A stretch of DNA of 18,283 nucleotides from Irineochytrium annulatum (taxonomy: Eukaryota; Chytridiomycota; Chytridiomycetes; Chytridiales; Chytridiaceae), in contig JADGJL010000553.1 of NCBI GenBank assembly GCA_027600665.1, positions 1-18,283 of the forward strand, written 5' to 3'. Of this stretch, positions 7,986 to 17,500 are shown one piece after another. Position numbers and translations under genes: made by a program. Below the pieces are notes generated by a model that saw only the letters and a program-made list of their open reading frames with translations, was not told where the DNA came from and ran no database searches. Within the stretch, counting starts at the first letter, position 1. The number at the start of each line of letters is the position of its first letter.

Positions 7986-8010
7986 CCACCGGGAATAACA
8001 TTCCCGGCGG
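7986..8010 (-). terminator. Rho-independent terminator after the GH105 gene
   Basis: Two 11-base arms with a 3-base loop form a GC-rich hairpin. In the minus-strand transcript they read CCGCCGGGAAT and ATTCCCGGUGG, and the single odd position is a G-U pair. On the plus strand it would be an A-C mismatch, which favours the minus direction. The tract that follows is only moderately T-rich (TTTGTGATTCTTTC). It separates the hydrolase transcript from the transport operon promoter. Confidence 0.7.
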
Positions 8011-8037
8011 TCGTGTTCCCGTCTCAGATATGGTGTG

Positions 8038-10290
8038 TCAGGAATGTGAGACTGCAGGTGAAGACACCATGTGTTCGGCCAGATGTTTCTTCATTTTGGC
8101 CACCTCGGTTCCTGCCAGCATCATAATGCCTATTCCGTGATTGTCATTGGTGACGGTACGCAATTCCTGATCGTAATACTCTGCCGTAAATGCATATCGT
8201 GATCCACTGCACACGCCATGGACATTCCCTTGACGATCAATCGCTTTGCAGATGAGTCCCTTCCAAGCCCGCTCGGCGGCCGTGACGTAAACTTCAGGGT
8301 CTTTGAACCAGCCAAAGCGCACACCTCTCGCAAAACCATAGGCAAACATCGCCGTGCAGGAGGCTTCTTCATACGTTTGTAGATCATTCAACACCTGATG
8401 CCACAATCCACTTTCCCCTTGAAGTGCCGCATACCCTTCACACAGTTCGTTAAAGAAATTAATCAGAGCCGGGCGTTCGGGATGCTCTGTTGGCAAAGCC
8501 TCCAGTACTTCCGTCAAGGAAAACAGTGTCCAGCCATTCCCCCGTCCCCATGGAATCTGCGTTGCCTGTCCATATTTGAAATCATACACATGGGACATGA
8601 TCTTGAACTCAGGCATGAACAGATACTTCCGATACAGTGAAAATTGTCTGGCAGCTTCATCCAATGCGGCGGAGTTGCCTGTCACCCGTGCATAACGAAC
8701 GAGAAACGGCGTGCTCATATATAGATCATCTGCCCACATGGTATTCTCGGCATACTCCCCTACACATGTGCGATAAAATGCCCCATCTTCCTGCCGTTCC
8801 AGGCGGGAGAGCATAAAATCTGCAATCCGTTCAGCAATCGGAAGAAACGTTGGTTCATGACACTCTGAATACGCTTCCAGCATGGCCGAACCAAAAGAAC
8901 CGCAGTTATCCAGCATTTTCAGCATGACCAATTGTTGATTGACTGCCGGGAAACCATACTGCTCCCGATCCCATAATGAGTACTCATACATCTGGGTACA
9001 TGCCTGCACATGCTCCGCCGCATAACGTGTAATATCCGGTCTCTGCAAATAACGCCCAGTCCGTAATAGACCATATACAGTGACACCTAATGGATAATCC
9101 CAGCGACCATAATTGGTCACACTACCCACAGTCCATTTGTTGCTTAACATGGCGTTTTCATAATAAGGTCTAATCCAGGCATCCGGTCGATCCAAACGCC
9201 AATATGTTTGTTCTTGCCCCGTTTGGTACACTCGGTCTGTTCGGGTAAGATCCTGCACATCCGGTTCAATCTCCGACTCAAAGGGACCGACATATAACCA
9301 GGACTCTCCGGAAGCACCGTGGACACGCTGAGGAAGTTCCAATGAAAGTGGCTTACCCGAAACGGTTACGTTCAAATTAAAATGCCACGGTCCTGCCGCA
9401 TCATTGCATTCACTTCGGACAAGCAGGTCACTCCGCCCAAAAGAGGCTGCTACCTCCACCTCAAACGGACCTGCCTCCTTCACTTGTGCCACAGGTTTGC
9501 CGCTAATCCATATGCTTAAAGAACCGGAGGATTGACCTGACAATCGTACCTGACTCCCGGTTGAATCGGTATTGTTCAGATGCGTCCAAGCATACACATG
9601 CCGTCCAGGGAGATGTCCGTATATTCGTTCGAGAGCCGGCTTGGTTATCTCTTCATTAGACCAGCCTGTCTCAGGCAGCCACTTCAAACTGTAATCTGCT
9701 TCTTTTCCAAGCAGGTCTGGTTGCTTACTCGCAGCAAGGTTTGGTTGGGAGAACACCCAACCCGCTTGTCCCTGTCTCTCCTGAAACGGCGCAAATACGT
9801 TCAGAATACGCACTTTACCTTCATCTGAGCCGAATTGGCAACCGAAGCCGGCGGGGGTATTTTTCATTTCCAGCCAAACGGTGTTCCAACCGGGCTTGAT
9901 ATCGATGCTGAGCTTCACCGTTGCATCAGGACTGATCTCATCCATTACGGTAGAGCGATAAACCAACTGCTCATTAAAATAAAAGCGAACAGGTCCATAA
10001 CAGCGAACCAACACATCCAGATTCCGATCCTCATCCCCCCAGACCAGCGCAGCTGCGTAAGATATATGATCTTTGGGAGCGTCAGGAAAGCGTTTACCTA
10101 AATTCAGATCATAAAGCCCTTTCTCATTTTGCAAAATACCAGACTTCTGGAATACCCGATATACAAAATCAGCCTGCGCATTGGCCCCAATATACCTCTC
10201 GGCCAGCACTTTCAGCACCTGATCCTGATCTTCTCCAAATCGGTAATACATGCTCTGCGGTTCACTGAAATAGGTCGTCATTGATCGCAC
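8038..10290 (-). CDS. GH105-type unsaturated glucuronyl/galacturonyl hydrolase with N-terminal beta-sandwich region
   Basis: A 750-residue protein without a signal peptide, so probably cytoplasmic. The C-terminal part (about 375-735) resembles the (alpha/alpha)6 barrel of family GH105 (YteR/YesR). Matching features are MWADDLYMSTPFLVRYAR (518-535, with D521/D522 as candidate catalytic acids), WGRGNGW (581-587), GLWHQVLND (628-636) and NDNHGIG (715-721). This family removes the 4,5-unsaturated uronic acid left by lyases at the end of pectin or glycosaminoglycan fragments. The first 370 or so residues are extra compared with YteR (about 370 residues in all, from memory). They look beta-rich and seem to contain two related units (about 75-165 and 230-320). 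The start shown is a GTG with AGAGGG four bases upstream; an ATG nine bases later (10281) is the alternative. The gene is upstream of, and separately terminated from, the transport operon. Exact substrate is unknown. Confidence 0.87.
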   Translation of the reverse strand: MRSMTTYFSEPQSMYYRFGEDQDQVLKVLAERYIGANAQADFVYRVFQKSGILQNEKGLYDLNLGKRFPDAPKDHISYAAALVWGDEDRNLDVLVRCYGPVRFYFNEQLVYRSTVMDEISPDATVKLSIDIKPGWNTVWLEMKNTPAGFGCQFGSDEGKVRILNVFAPFQERQGQAGWVFSQPNLAASKQPDLLGKEADYSLKWLPETGWSNEEITKPALERIYGHLPGRHVYAWTHLNNTDSTGSQVRLSGQSSGSLSIWISGKPVAQVKEAGPFEVEVAASFGRSDLLVRSECNDAAGPWHFNLNVTVSGKPLSLELPQRVHGASGESWLYVGPFESEIEPDVQDLTRTDRVYQTGQEQTYWRLDRPDAWIRPYYENAMLSNKWTVGSVTNYGRWDYPLGVTVYGLLRTGRYLQRPDITRYAAEHVQACTQMYEYSLWDREQYGFPAVNQQLVMLKMLDNCGSFGSAMLEAYSECHEPTFLPIAERIADFMLSRLERQEDGAFYRTCVGEYAENTMWADDLYMSTPFLVRYARVTGNSAALDEAARQFSLYRKYLFMPEFKIMSHVYDFKYGQATQIPWGRGNGWTLFSLTEVLEALPTEHPERPALINFFNELCEGYAALQGESGLWHQVLNDLQTYEEASCTAMFAYGFARGVRFGWFKDPEVYVTAAERAWKGLICKAIDRQGNVHGVCSGSRYAFTAEYYDQELRTVTNDNHGIGIMMLAGTEVAKMKKHLAEHMVSSPAVSHS

Positions 10291-10655
10291 ACTTCCCTCT
10301 CACATTGAAATAAAATCTTATCCGAAATAAAACGTCCAACCGGGCAGCTATGACCCATATTCTGCTGTGGCAGGATCTGGAGATATAGCGCTTAACCTTC
10401 GTAAGGAACGCCCTTGCCCTGAACGTTAATATATTCTATTTTACTCAGGCACCAATTAATAATCCCAGTATAACTGACATGTTCTATGGTGGCTACAGAT
10501 TTTTGTTTACGCTTACAAATAAATTCGAAGCGCCACTTTATGTCTCGCCAGCTGAACTTATATTTGAACATTCGTTTAAAAAAAAAGAAACCGTTACCGA
10601 TATAGATAGTAGGTCTAAAAATTCCACTTTTTGTATCGGGAAGGAAAGATGCACA
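10291..10655. other. Divergent intergenic region between hydrolase and chemoreceptor genes
   Basis: This stretch holds control elements for two divergent genes. On the hydrolase side (minus strand) there is a weak promoter-like pattern: a -10-like TAAGAT at 10315-10320 without a well-spaced -35 box. The 9-base word TTTTATTTC is repeated at 10324-10332 and 10307-10315, 17 bases apart. On the chemoreceptor side there is a clear sigma-D promoter (10577-10603). An open frame continues upstream of the chemoreceptor start to 10479, but it crosses that promoter and lacks a ribosome site, so it is treated as non-coding. Confidence 0.55.
10577..10603 (+). promoter_or_regulatory. Sigma-D (flagellar/chemotaxis) promoter
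   Basis: TAAA (10577-10580) is followed after exactly 15 bases by ACCGATAT (10596-10603). The Bacillus sigma-D consensus is TAAA-N15-GCCGATAT, so 11 of 12 defined positions agree and spacing is ideal. Transcription would begin near 10610 and the ribosome site of the chemoreceptor lies about 30 bases further on. The function of the gene downstream agrees with this sigma factor. Confidence 0.8.
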
Positions 10656-11483
10656 TTGAATACTCTTGAATCTCTGGTAAATGCTATGCCTTTTGTTAGC
10701 CAAATGTTCCGTGATGACATATCCATATCCATTAATGATCATGAGAAAGTTTTGTATTTTTCCGAAGCAAAAAGTCTGGAGATTGGCGTGAAGGTCGGAG
10801 ATGAGCTGCATGACGATTACAAAGATTTCAAAATGCTCACCAACAAGGATACGCGTACCGTGGCACGCATGCCTGGTGATCTGCAAGGCAGACCTTTCGA
10901 TGCCATCCTTATTCCCATCAAGGAAAACGATCAGGTCGTGGGCATATTGGGTGTGAACTACGCATTGGATAGTCATATGACACTGGAGACGCTGATCCGT
11001 GAAAATGAAACAACCATTCATGCGCTCGTCGGCGGTATTCAGCAGATTGCGGCACATTCGGAAGAACTCTCTGCAACCTCAGAAGAGATTCTGCGCAACT
11101 CCAAAAAAGCTTCAGAGAACTCGGTTAGTGTGTCTAAAGTAACAAACGTCATTCGTGAAGTATCGGAACAAACCAATCTGCTTGGACTGAACGCCATGAT
11201 CGAGGCAGCTCGTGTGGGCGATCAGGGAGCCGGATTCGGTGTGGTTGCCAGTGAAGTACGCAAACTGTCCGATCATACGAAACAAGCAGCGGCTGATATC
11301 GAAACCTCTCTCGGTAGTGTACAGGATTCCATGAAACATATGGAGCAGGAGATCGGTCAAATTACAACCGCAACAGTAGATCAAGCCAAGCTCGTTAGCG
11401 AGTTTATGGAAAGCATTGAACAGCTTAGCGAGACAAGCGAGAATCTGAAAAAGTTCGTACATCAGATGCTGGCGTTAGAATAG
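10656..11483 (+). CDS. Short soluble methyl-accepting chemotaxis protein (YfmS-like)
   Basis: A chemoreceptor of 275 residues without any transmembrane segment, so it should sense an internal signal and control the CheA kinase. The N-terminal sensor part (about 1-110) has a PAS/Cache-like pattern, beginning [20 protein letters not shown] and ending [19 protein letters not shown]. The signalling part shows the highly conserved hairpin tip (about 166-205): [20 protein letters not shown], then [17 protein letters not shown]. The coiled-coil arms are short, as in the small B. subtilis receptor YfmS. No C-terminal CheR-tethering pentapeptide is seen. The start is taken as TTG because GGAAGGAAAG lies directly upstream and the sigma-D promoter sits between it and the longer upstream frame (to 10479). 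An ATG ten codons later lacks a ribosome site. It is a single-gene unit ended by the hairpin at 11552-11604. Confidence 0.88.
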   Translation: MNTLESLVNAMPFVSQMFRDDISISINDHEKVLYFSEAKSLEIGVKVGDELHDDYKDFKMLTNKDTRTVARMPGDLQGRPFDAILIPIKENDQVVGILGVNYALDSHMTLETLIRENETTIHALVGGIQQIAAHSEELSATSEEILRNSKKASENSVSVSKVTNVIREVSEQTNLLGLNAMIEAARVGDQGAGFGVVASEVRKLSDHTKQAAADIETSLGSVQDSMKHMEQEIGQITTATVDQAKLVSEFMESIEQLSETSENLKKFVHQMLALE

Positions 11484-11551
11484 TAGGCCAGTTCCGCAAC
11501 AAAATGAAGAACAACCATACTACATGTACATAGGAAATGATGTTTGAATGC

Positions 11552-11604
11552 AACAAAGCCTCCGGCTACACTTCCCTTAACAGGAAGTCAGCGGAGGCTT
11601 TGTT
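11552..11604. terminator. Bidirectional terminator between convergent genes
   Basis: A 13-bp perfect outer stem, AACAAAGCCTCCG (11552-11564) with CGGAGGCTTTGTT (11592-11604), encloses a second short stem (ACTTCC and GGAAGT). The T-rich tail is better on the plus strand (TTTCTTTAATT), serving the chemoreceptor gene. It can also end the phosphatase-fold gene that converges from the right. Confidence 0.85.
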
Positions 11605-11645
11605 TCTTTAATTGAGAGGATATCCCATTTATAGCCACATGGCTG

Positions 11646-12464
11646 TTAGATCTCTACAGCAACACCAAAATGGTCGGACACGACCGGCCCGTTTTTACCG
11701 TTCAAAACCACAGTTGAAGATTTGGCCTGAATGGGACGATTGGAGAAGATATAGTCGATTCGCAAATCGCGTTTGTTGTCTGCCCAGCCGGCAATGGCCT
11801 TCACCACGGTTGCTCCTTCATCCTTTTGCAATGCTGTGGTGTACAGGTCGTTCCAGCCTTTGCTCATCATATAGTCATAGCCTTCTCCACGCACTTCCGC
11901 GACATTGTTGAAATCACCCATTATATATAACGGCTGATCCATGTAGGGGGCAAGCTTGCTCTCTGTCAACTCCCACTGTCCCTTGAACGGTTCCTGCGCA
12001 TCATCCCACCAGTTATAGTGTCCGTTCACAAACCAGGTTGCTTCACCTTGGACGACCGTCTGGATTCCCACAATCTTACGGGTCCGGTAATTGTTATAAT
12101 CCCGCATGTGGGACACGTATTCTCCAAAAGCCTGTGTGATCGGCGTCCGGCTAAGGATCGCCAGTCCTTCATCGTATTTTTGGAACCCGACATGTGCGGG
12201 AATCCACGTCCAGTAATATTGCTCTGTCAGCTGCTGAAGCAGGACGTAGGCGTAGTTGTCTTTTTTAATCACAGCATCCGATTCAGTCGCATAATACCGC
12301 TTCAGTTCTTCTTCAGAAAGCGCCGCTTCCTGCATGGACTGGTTAACCTCCTGCATGGAGATTACATCAAATTGATGTGTATTTATAAAATCAGCCAGCT
12401 GACCGATCTTGTTCAGTTGATCCTCTTCCGCCCAAGCGTGTGTGTTTAACGTCAGTATTTTCAT
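11646..12464 (-). CDS. Endonuclease/exonuclease/phosphatase family hydrolase
   Basis: A 272-residue cytoplasmic, metal-dependent phosphoesterase. The fold is shown by its conserved blocks in order: N7 in ILTLNTHAW, metal ligand E39 in ISMQEVN, H149 in VNGHYNWWDD, D184 and N186 in MGDFNN, D237 in LRIDYIF, and D264-H265 in VSDHFGV. All the catalytic positions of the family are intact. The start at 12464 has AGGAGA about seven bases upstream; a longer frame to 12566 has no ribosome site and no family-like residues. The compact form with the N-terminus LTLNTHAW recalls, from memory, the maltose 6'-phosphate phosphatase (MapP) of lactic acid bacteria, so a sugar-phosphate substrate is as likely as DNA. 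The gene stands alone, convergent with the chemoreceptor and divergent from the SWIM/SNF2 pair. Confidence 0.88.
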   Translation of the reverse strand: MKILTLNTHAWAEEDQLNKIGQLADFINTHQFDVISMQEVNQSMQEAALSEEELKRYYATESDAVIKKDNYAYVLLQQLTEQYYWTWIPAHVGFQKYDEGLAILSRTPITQAFGEYVSHMRDYNNYRTRKIVGIQTVVQGEATWFVNGHYNWWDDAQEPFKGQWELTESKLAPYMDQPLYIMGDFNNVAEVRGEGYDYMMSKGWNDLYTTALQKDEGATVVKAIAGWADNKRDLRIDYIFSNRPIQAKSSTVVLNGKNGPVVSDHFGVAVEI

Positions 12465-12690
12465 ATGCTCTCTCCTGTTGTTTGTAATATGACCGTTTCC
12501 CCGGCCTGCATCGTTCCTGAAAGGAATACATACGATAAGCATACACAATATGAGGCAATCATGCATGCCACTCGCTCACGGCACCTGCGTATTCATCTAA
12601 ATTCATGTTTGTCCAAAAAGAACTTCATATTCTTATAACCCATGCACGGATTGGCTCATAACTGATATGATGGATACAACGATTTTACAA

Positions 12691-12711
12691 CATCACGTCA
12701 TCGACGTGGTG
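12691..12711 (+). promoter_or_regulatory. Leader hairpin upstream of the SWIM-protein gene
   Basis: In the plus-strand transcript the arms CAUCACGUC (12691-12699) and GACGUGGUG (12703-12711) pair over nine positions, one of them G-U, around a 3-base loop. The hairpin lies 23 bases before the AGGAGA ribosome site. There is no T-run after it, so it is not a terminator. A role is unknown; it could be a chance stem. Confidence 0.35.
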
Positions 12712-12744
12712 ATTACTGAACCTATGTTTACCCCAGGAGATGGA

Positions 12745-14523
12745 ATGATGAACATACCGAATAACATGAGGATGGATGATGCGCAGTGGCAACAGTTGAT
12801 CAGGCAGGTTGCAGAGCATTTTAATAACCTGACGATCATGCGCGGATTCCAATATTATAAACAGAAACGTGTCGGACCATTAACCTATTCCGAACAACAA
12901 GGGATCTCGGCCGTTGTACAAGGATCGGAAGAATATGAGGTCACCCTGAGCATGCAATCCCTGTCTACCAGTCATTGTACCTGCCCGGTGAGATCCGTAT
13001 GCAAACATATGACGGCAGTCTTGATGAGTTATGCCGAGCAACTGGAGCGACCTGTACATGCGATTGTGAATGCACACTCCAGTACTGCGCTCAAACAAAC
13101 GACCAAACCCGTCGGGGCCATGTCCGCAGGACGATCCAGCTACGCCGAAGCTGATGAACAACAGGATATGGATATTCAGGGCAACCAATACAGTCAGATC
13201 AAGGAGCGTGCAACAGAGCTTGCCGAACTCGAAATCTCCGAATGGCATGAGCTATTCCACTCCTGTCTGAGACGGCTGGGTACCGGCACAGCAAGCACAT
13301 CCTACGTGCAGGAAGCAACGGACGAGTTATATGCCATTAAGCCAAGGCTGACCGCGGCGATGGACCAACTTTTTGAACTACATGTGCAGCTGCACCTCAT
13401 ACGATTCTGCGTACCGCCAGCTCGCAACTCGATTACGCATACCCCCGTGTACATGAGCTACCCAGCCCAGCTCGCGGTGGATGCACTTCTGAAAGACATT
13501 GAACGGATCTTTAGCCATCCGCTAGACTTGTCCGGTCTAAAGGAAAACAAGCTTGAACAACTCTGGAACAGATTGTCTGAAACCTCAGCCTATTTACGCA
13601 AACAGATGATGCCTGAGACAGCAAGCATGATGTTCTTCACTCCGATCTATCGGCAACTGTGGTTGAACTGGATCGTACCTGAGCCTCAAGGGTCGCGGGA
13701 CATGTTAGTGTCGGAACAGGCCATCTTAAATGATATAGAGCGCAATCTAACAGCGACTTCGGCACCTTCCCAGTCCAGCGGGAGTGTCTTGGGTAGCGCT
13801 CAGAGTAATGGAAGCAGTAATGACAGACCAGGCAAAGCCGTATCCCTGCCTTTACCACTCGTACTCGCGCAGAGCTGGATGTACTTCCATGTAGGGCAAG
13901 ACGATCAGGCATGGCAGCGACTCATCCATGGAAGCTCCGCCTATGGTATCCCGCCAGAACATCTGTTGCATTTTCTCCACGTGCTCGCAGATGCAGCTGA
14001 ATGGAAGCGGCTCGGAGATTGGTTGGTACAACTTGGTCCCCTGCTGGCGAATCGGCGTAACACACCTTTGAATGATTACATGCATCTGTGGGACACGGCC
14101 ATTCAACATCTGCCGGATACAGAGAACCGCATGTGGGACACGCTTGTCAGCATGCTCCCCCACTCTCGCCCAGCCTATGAGGATGCCATGCATTCTCGTG
14201 GTCAGTGGCACAGGTGGATTGATTTTCAGCTAAGTACAGGGACGGAACCTCTCGAATTCCGCGTAGCGGTGCTGCAACCGATTGAAAAAGATGCACCTGA
14301 ACTGCTGCTGCCCTTCTATCATCAGGCGGTGGAGCGTTATATCGGACATAAGAACAGGGACGGATACAAGGCCGCGGTGAAGCTGCTGAAACGCCTGTCC
14401 AAAATCTATAAAAAGTTGAAGCAAGAAGCGCACTGGGAGCAATTCATCACCACACTCGCCGTTCGTAACAGTCGGCTGCGCGCCCTGCAGGAAGAGCTTC
14501 GGAAAGGTAAACTGATCTCATGA
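12745..14523 (+). CDS. ywqB: SWIM zinc-finger domain protein (YwqB-like)
   Basis: A 592-residue protein with a SWIM zinc finger near its N-terminus: C78-x-C80, five residues, then C86-x-H88 (HCTCPVRSVCKH). SWIM domains bind zinc and act in DNA or protein binding. The rest (about 110-592) is alpha-helical-looking and matches nothing I can name, apart from a low-complexity Ser/Gly/Gln linker (about 357-382). The start is placed at 12745 because AGGAGA lies just upstream; a second ATG at 12748 has better spacing from it and is equally possible. An upstream frame to 12667 is less supported. The stop overlaps the start of the SNF2 helicase gene (ATGA), so both are made together and probably work together. 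The pair resembles B. subtilis ywqB-ywqA from memory, hence the symbol; the function there is also not established. Confidence 0.85.
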   Translation: MMNIPNNMRMDDAQWQQLIRQVAEHFNNLTIMRGFQYYKQKRVGPLTYSEQQGISAVVQGSEEYEVTLSMQSLSTSHCTCPVRSVCKHMTAVLMSYAEQLERPVHAIVNAHSSTALKQTTKPVGAMSAGRSSYAEADEQQDMDIQGNQYSQIKERATELAELEISEWHELFHSCLRRLGTGTASTSYVQEATDELYAIKPRLTAAMDQLFELHVQLHLIRFCVPPARNSITHTPVYMSYPAQLAVDALLKDIERIFSHPLDLSGLKENKLEQLWNRLSETSAYLRKQMMPETASMMFFTPIYRQLWLNWIVPEPQGSRDMLVSEQAILNDIERNLTATSAPSQSSGSVLGSAQSNGSSNDRPGKAVSLPLPLVLAQSWMYFHVGQDDQAWQRLIHGSSAYGIPPEHLLHFLHVLADAAEWKRLGDWLVQLGPLLANRRNTPLNDYMHLWDTAIQHLPDTENRMWDTLVSMLPHSRPAYEDAMHSRGQWHRWIDFQLSTGTEPLEFRVAVLQPIEKDAPELLLPFYHQAVERYIGHKNRDGYKAAVKLLKRLSKIYKKLKQEAHWEQFITTLAVRNSRLRALQEELRKGKLIS

Positions 14524-17500
14524 GCTTAATTCATCCATACACTGAAACGATTGAGGTTCACGTCGCTTTAACCGGATATGGCGATGCTTTGTTTTACGGA
14601 GCACTCAACACACACCACTTTGTATCGGGACAGTCGCTTAAGCAGCGATTGTTCGCTTGGCATGCACCTTCCTTCTACGGCACCGAACTGGAAGTTCGGC
14701 AGATCGAGGAGATTGAGCTGGTTGTTCTGCCTGCAGAAGAAGTCATTCCCTTCTTTGCCGAGATGCACACGCTGCTTCATATTGAATGGAAGTGGGATGA
14801 GCAAGCGGAACATCTGATTCGACTGGCTCCGGCATTCGCAGCATCTGTTGAGAAACGCAAATACGTACCCAGCTTTGAAGCCTATCGCGCAGGACAACTT
14901 CAGTGGACCTGGGACCCGGACAGCTTGAAAAAGCAGGATCGGGCATCGCTTACCAAAGCGATTCAACAGACGGACGAGAGCTACGCGGAAGGGCTCGGGG
15001 CGGCTTACTCTGCCTTCGTATTCCAGCGCTGGTACAGTTCGGAGGAAGCTGCGACCGATCTGCGGCGTGAATTTCCGCAGTTGTTCCCAGAGCGCGGTAC
15101 TCTACCCAAGACAGCCGGAATGGACGCTCAGTCCTGGCTTGTATCCATTGGATGGAAAGCGGATGCCGCTCCGTTCAGACCCATGCTGCAATTGCAGGAG
15201 CCGGACGAGGATGAGCCAGCTTGGCGGCTGCGACTGGTGTTGCAGAACAAGCTGGATGCCGCCGTCTTGGTGCCCGTCATGCTGGATTCACGCGGCAGAC
15301 TTGAAGGCGAGTGGCCAGAAGTATGGACACCATTTATTCTGGATCGCTCCGCCGGATGGCTGGATCAGCTTCGCGCACATCTGCCACGTCTTGCAAGCTC
15401 TATTAGCGGCAGACGGGATGTGCTGAGTGATCCTTTGGAAGATCAGGAAGCCTGGCAGTTCCTTACACAGGATAGCGGCAGGTTGCTAGCAGCAGGTTGG
15501 CAAGTCTTGCTCCCGGGTTGGTGGGAAGCAGCCCGGAAGAAGAAGCCTAAGCTTCGCGCCAAGGTAAAGCCAGAGGAAGGCAGTGAGCGGGGACAGTCCT
15601 TCTTCGGACTGGACTCAATTATTCATTTTGACTGGCGCATTGCGATTGGTGACACGGATCTCAGCGAAGATGAGTTCGCCGATCTTGTGGCCCGTAATGA
15701 ACGATTGGTTCGCTTCCGTGGAGAATGGGTTCCTCTCGACCCCGACCTGCTGGAACAGATACGTCGTGCCATGGGCGGTGTAGATCGGGAACAAGGACTC
15801 TCATTTCAGGATATTCTGCACCTGCATCTGCTGCACAATGAACAGCGGGAATATCGCAACCAGAAATGGAAGGAAGGACAACAAGCCGAGGAAGAGCAGC
15901 AACCACAGGATGATCAGAACATTCGGCTGGAAGTGGAACTGAATGAGCACCTGAATCGGGTCATTGCACAACTGGGAGGCGGACAAGGCGGTGCGCCTTC
16001 CCTGCCCATTCCTACAGGGCTTCATGCCGAGCTGCGATCGTATCAGAAGGAAGGTTTTGCATGGCTTGGTTTCCTGCGCAGATTCGGCCTTGGGGCATGT
16101 CTTGCCGATGATATGGGTCTCGGGAAAACCATACAGTTCATTACGTATCTATTACACATCAAAGAACATGAACCACGTAAGCCGGGACAGGCTCCGGCAC
16201 TTCTGATCTGTCCAACTTCTGTATTGGGCAACTGGCAAAAGGAGATTAGCCGCTTCGCACCCTCCATTCATGTCAGCCTGCATTACGGAGCACGCCGATT
16301 AAGCGGGGAAGAATTCCGGGAGCAAACGGAACAGGTGGACATTATCATCACGTCCTTTGCTACGGCTACACTCGATCAGGAAATGTTGCAGACATATACG
16401 TGGTCATGCATCTGCCTCGATGAAGCGCAGAATATCAAAAACGCCCAGACCAAACAGTCCTTGGCCGTCCGCAGCTTCCCGGCAAAACACCGCATTGCCA
16501 TGACAGGCACACCAATCGAGAATCGGTTGTCCGAGCTGTGGTCAATCTATGATTTTACCAATCCAGGATATCTGGGTAGTGCACGGGCATTCCAGACTCG
16601 CTTTATCAGTGCCATCGAGAAAGACAAGGATGAGCAGCGGATGCAAGATCTTCAACAGCTCGTGAAACCGTTCATGCTGCGCCGCAAGAAAAAAGATCCG
16701 AATATCCAGCTTGATCTGCCGGACAAAAACGAGATGAAGACATACATTCACCTTACGGGTGAGCAGAGTGCATTATACGACCAGTCTGTGCAAGCCCTGA
16801 TGGATAAAATGAAAGAGCTGGAAGGTATCAAACGCAAAGGTGCGATTCTGTCGGCACTAACTCAGCTTAAACAATTGTGTGACCACCCTCTGCTGCTGAC
16901 AAAAGAAGCTTTGCCGGAGGAACTGCCCGAGGACGGCACATTAACATCTTCTTATGATGTGTACAGCCCGCAGGATATGGCGATGCTGATCAGCCGTTCC
17001 GCGAAGCTGGAACGACTGATGGAGCTTGTCCGTGAATTGCGGGATGAGGGCGAGCGATGCCTGATCTTCACCCAATACATCGGTATGGGACAGATGCTGC
17101 AACAGGTACTGCGTCAGGAGTTGCAGGAACCTGTGCTTTATCTGCACGGGGGCACCTCCAAGACGGCAAGGGACCGCATGATTGAGGAATTCCAATCCCG
17201 AACACTGCCTGAGGACAAGCAGCCGTCCGTCTTCATTCTGTCCATCAAGGCAGGCGGCGTGGGATTGAATCTGACCGCAGCCAATCATGTCTTCCACTTT
17301 GACCGCTGGTGGAACCCTGCTGTGGAGAATCAAGCCACCGACCGGGCTTATCGGATGGGTCAGACCAAAGATGTACAGGTGCATAAGTTCATCTCTCTCG
17401 GTACATTGGAGGAGCGGATCGACGAGATGTTGGAGAGCAAACAACAACTTAGCGATAACATCATCACAAGCTCCGAGAACTGGATTACGGAACTGTCGAC

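Noticed and set aside
10392..11057. 221-codon minus-strand open frame
   Set aside because: It is antisense to the chemoreceptor and runs through its sigma-D promoter; no ribosome site or family match.
12477..12500. Possible cre site upstream of the phosphatase-fold gene
   Set aside because: The best alignment has three mismatches at defined positions of the 14-base consensus, too weak to call.
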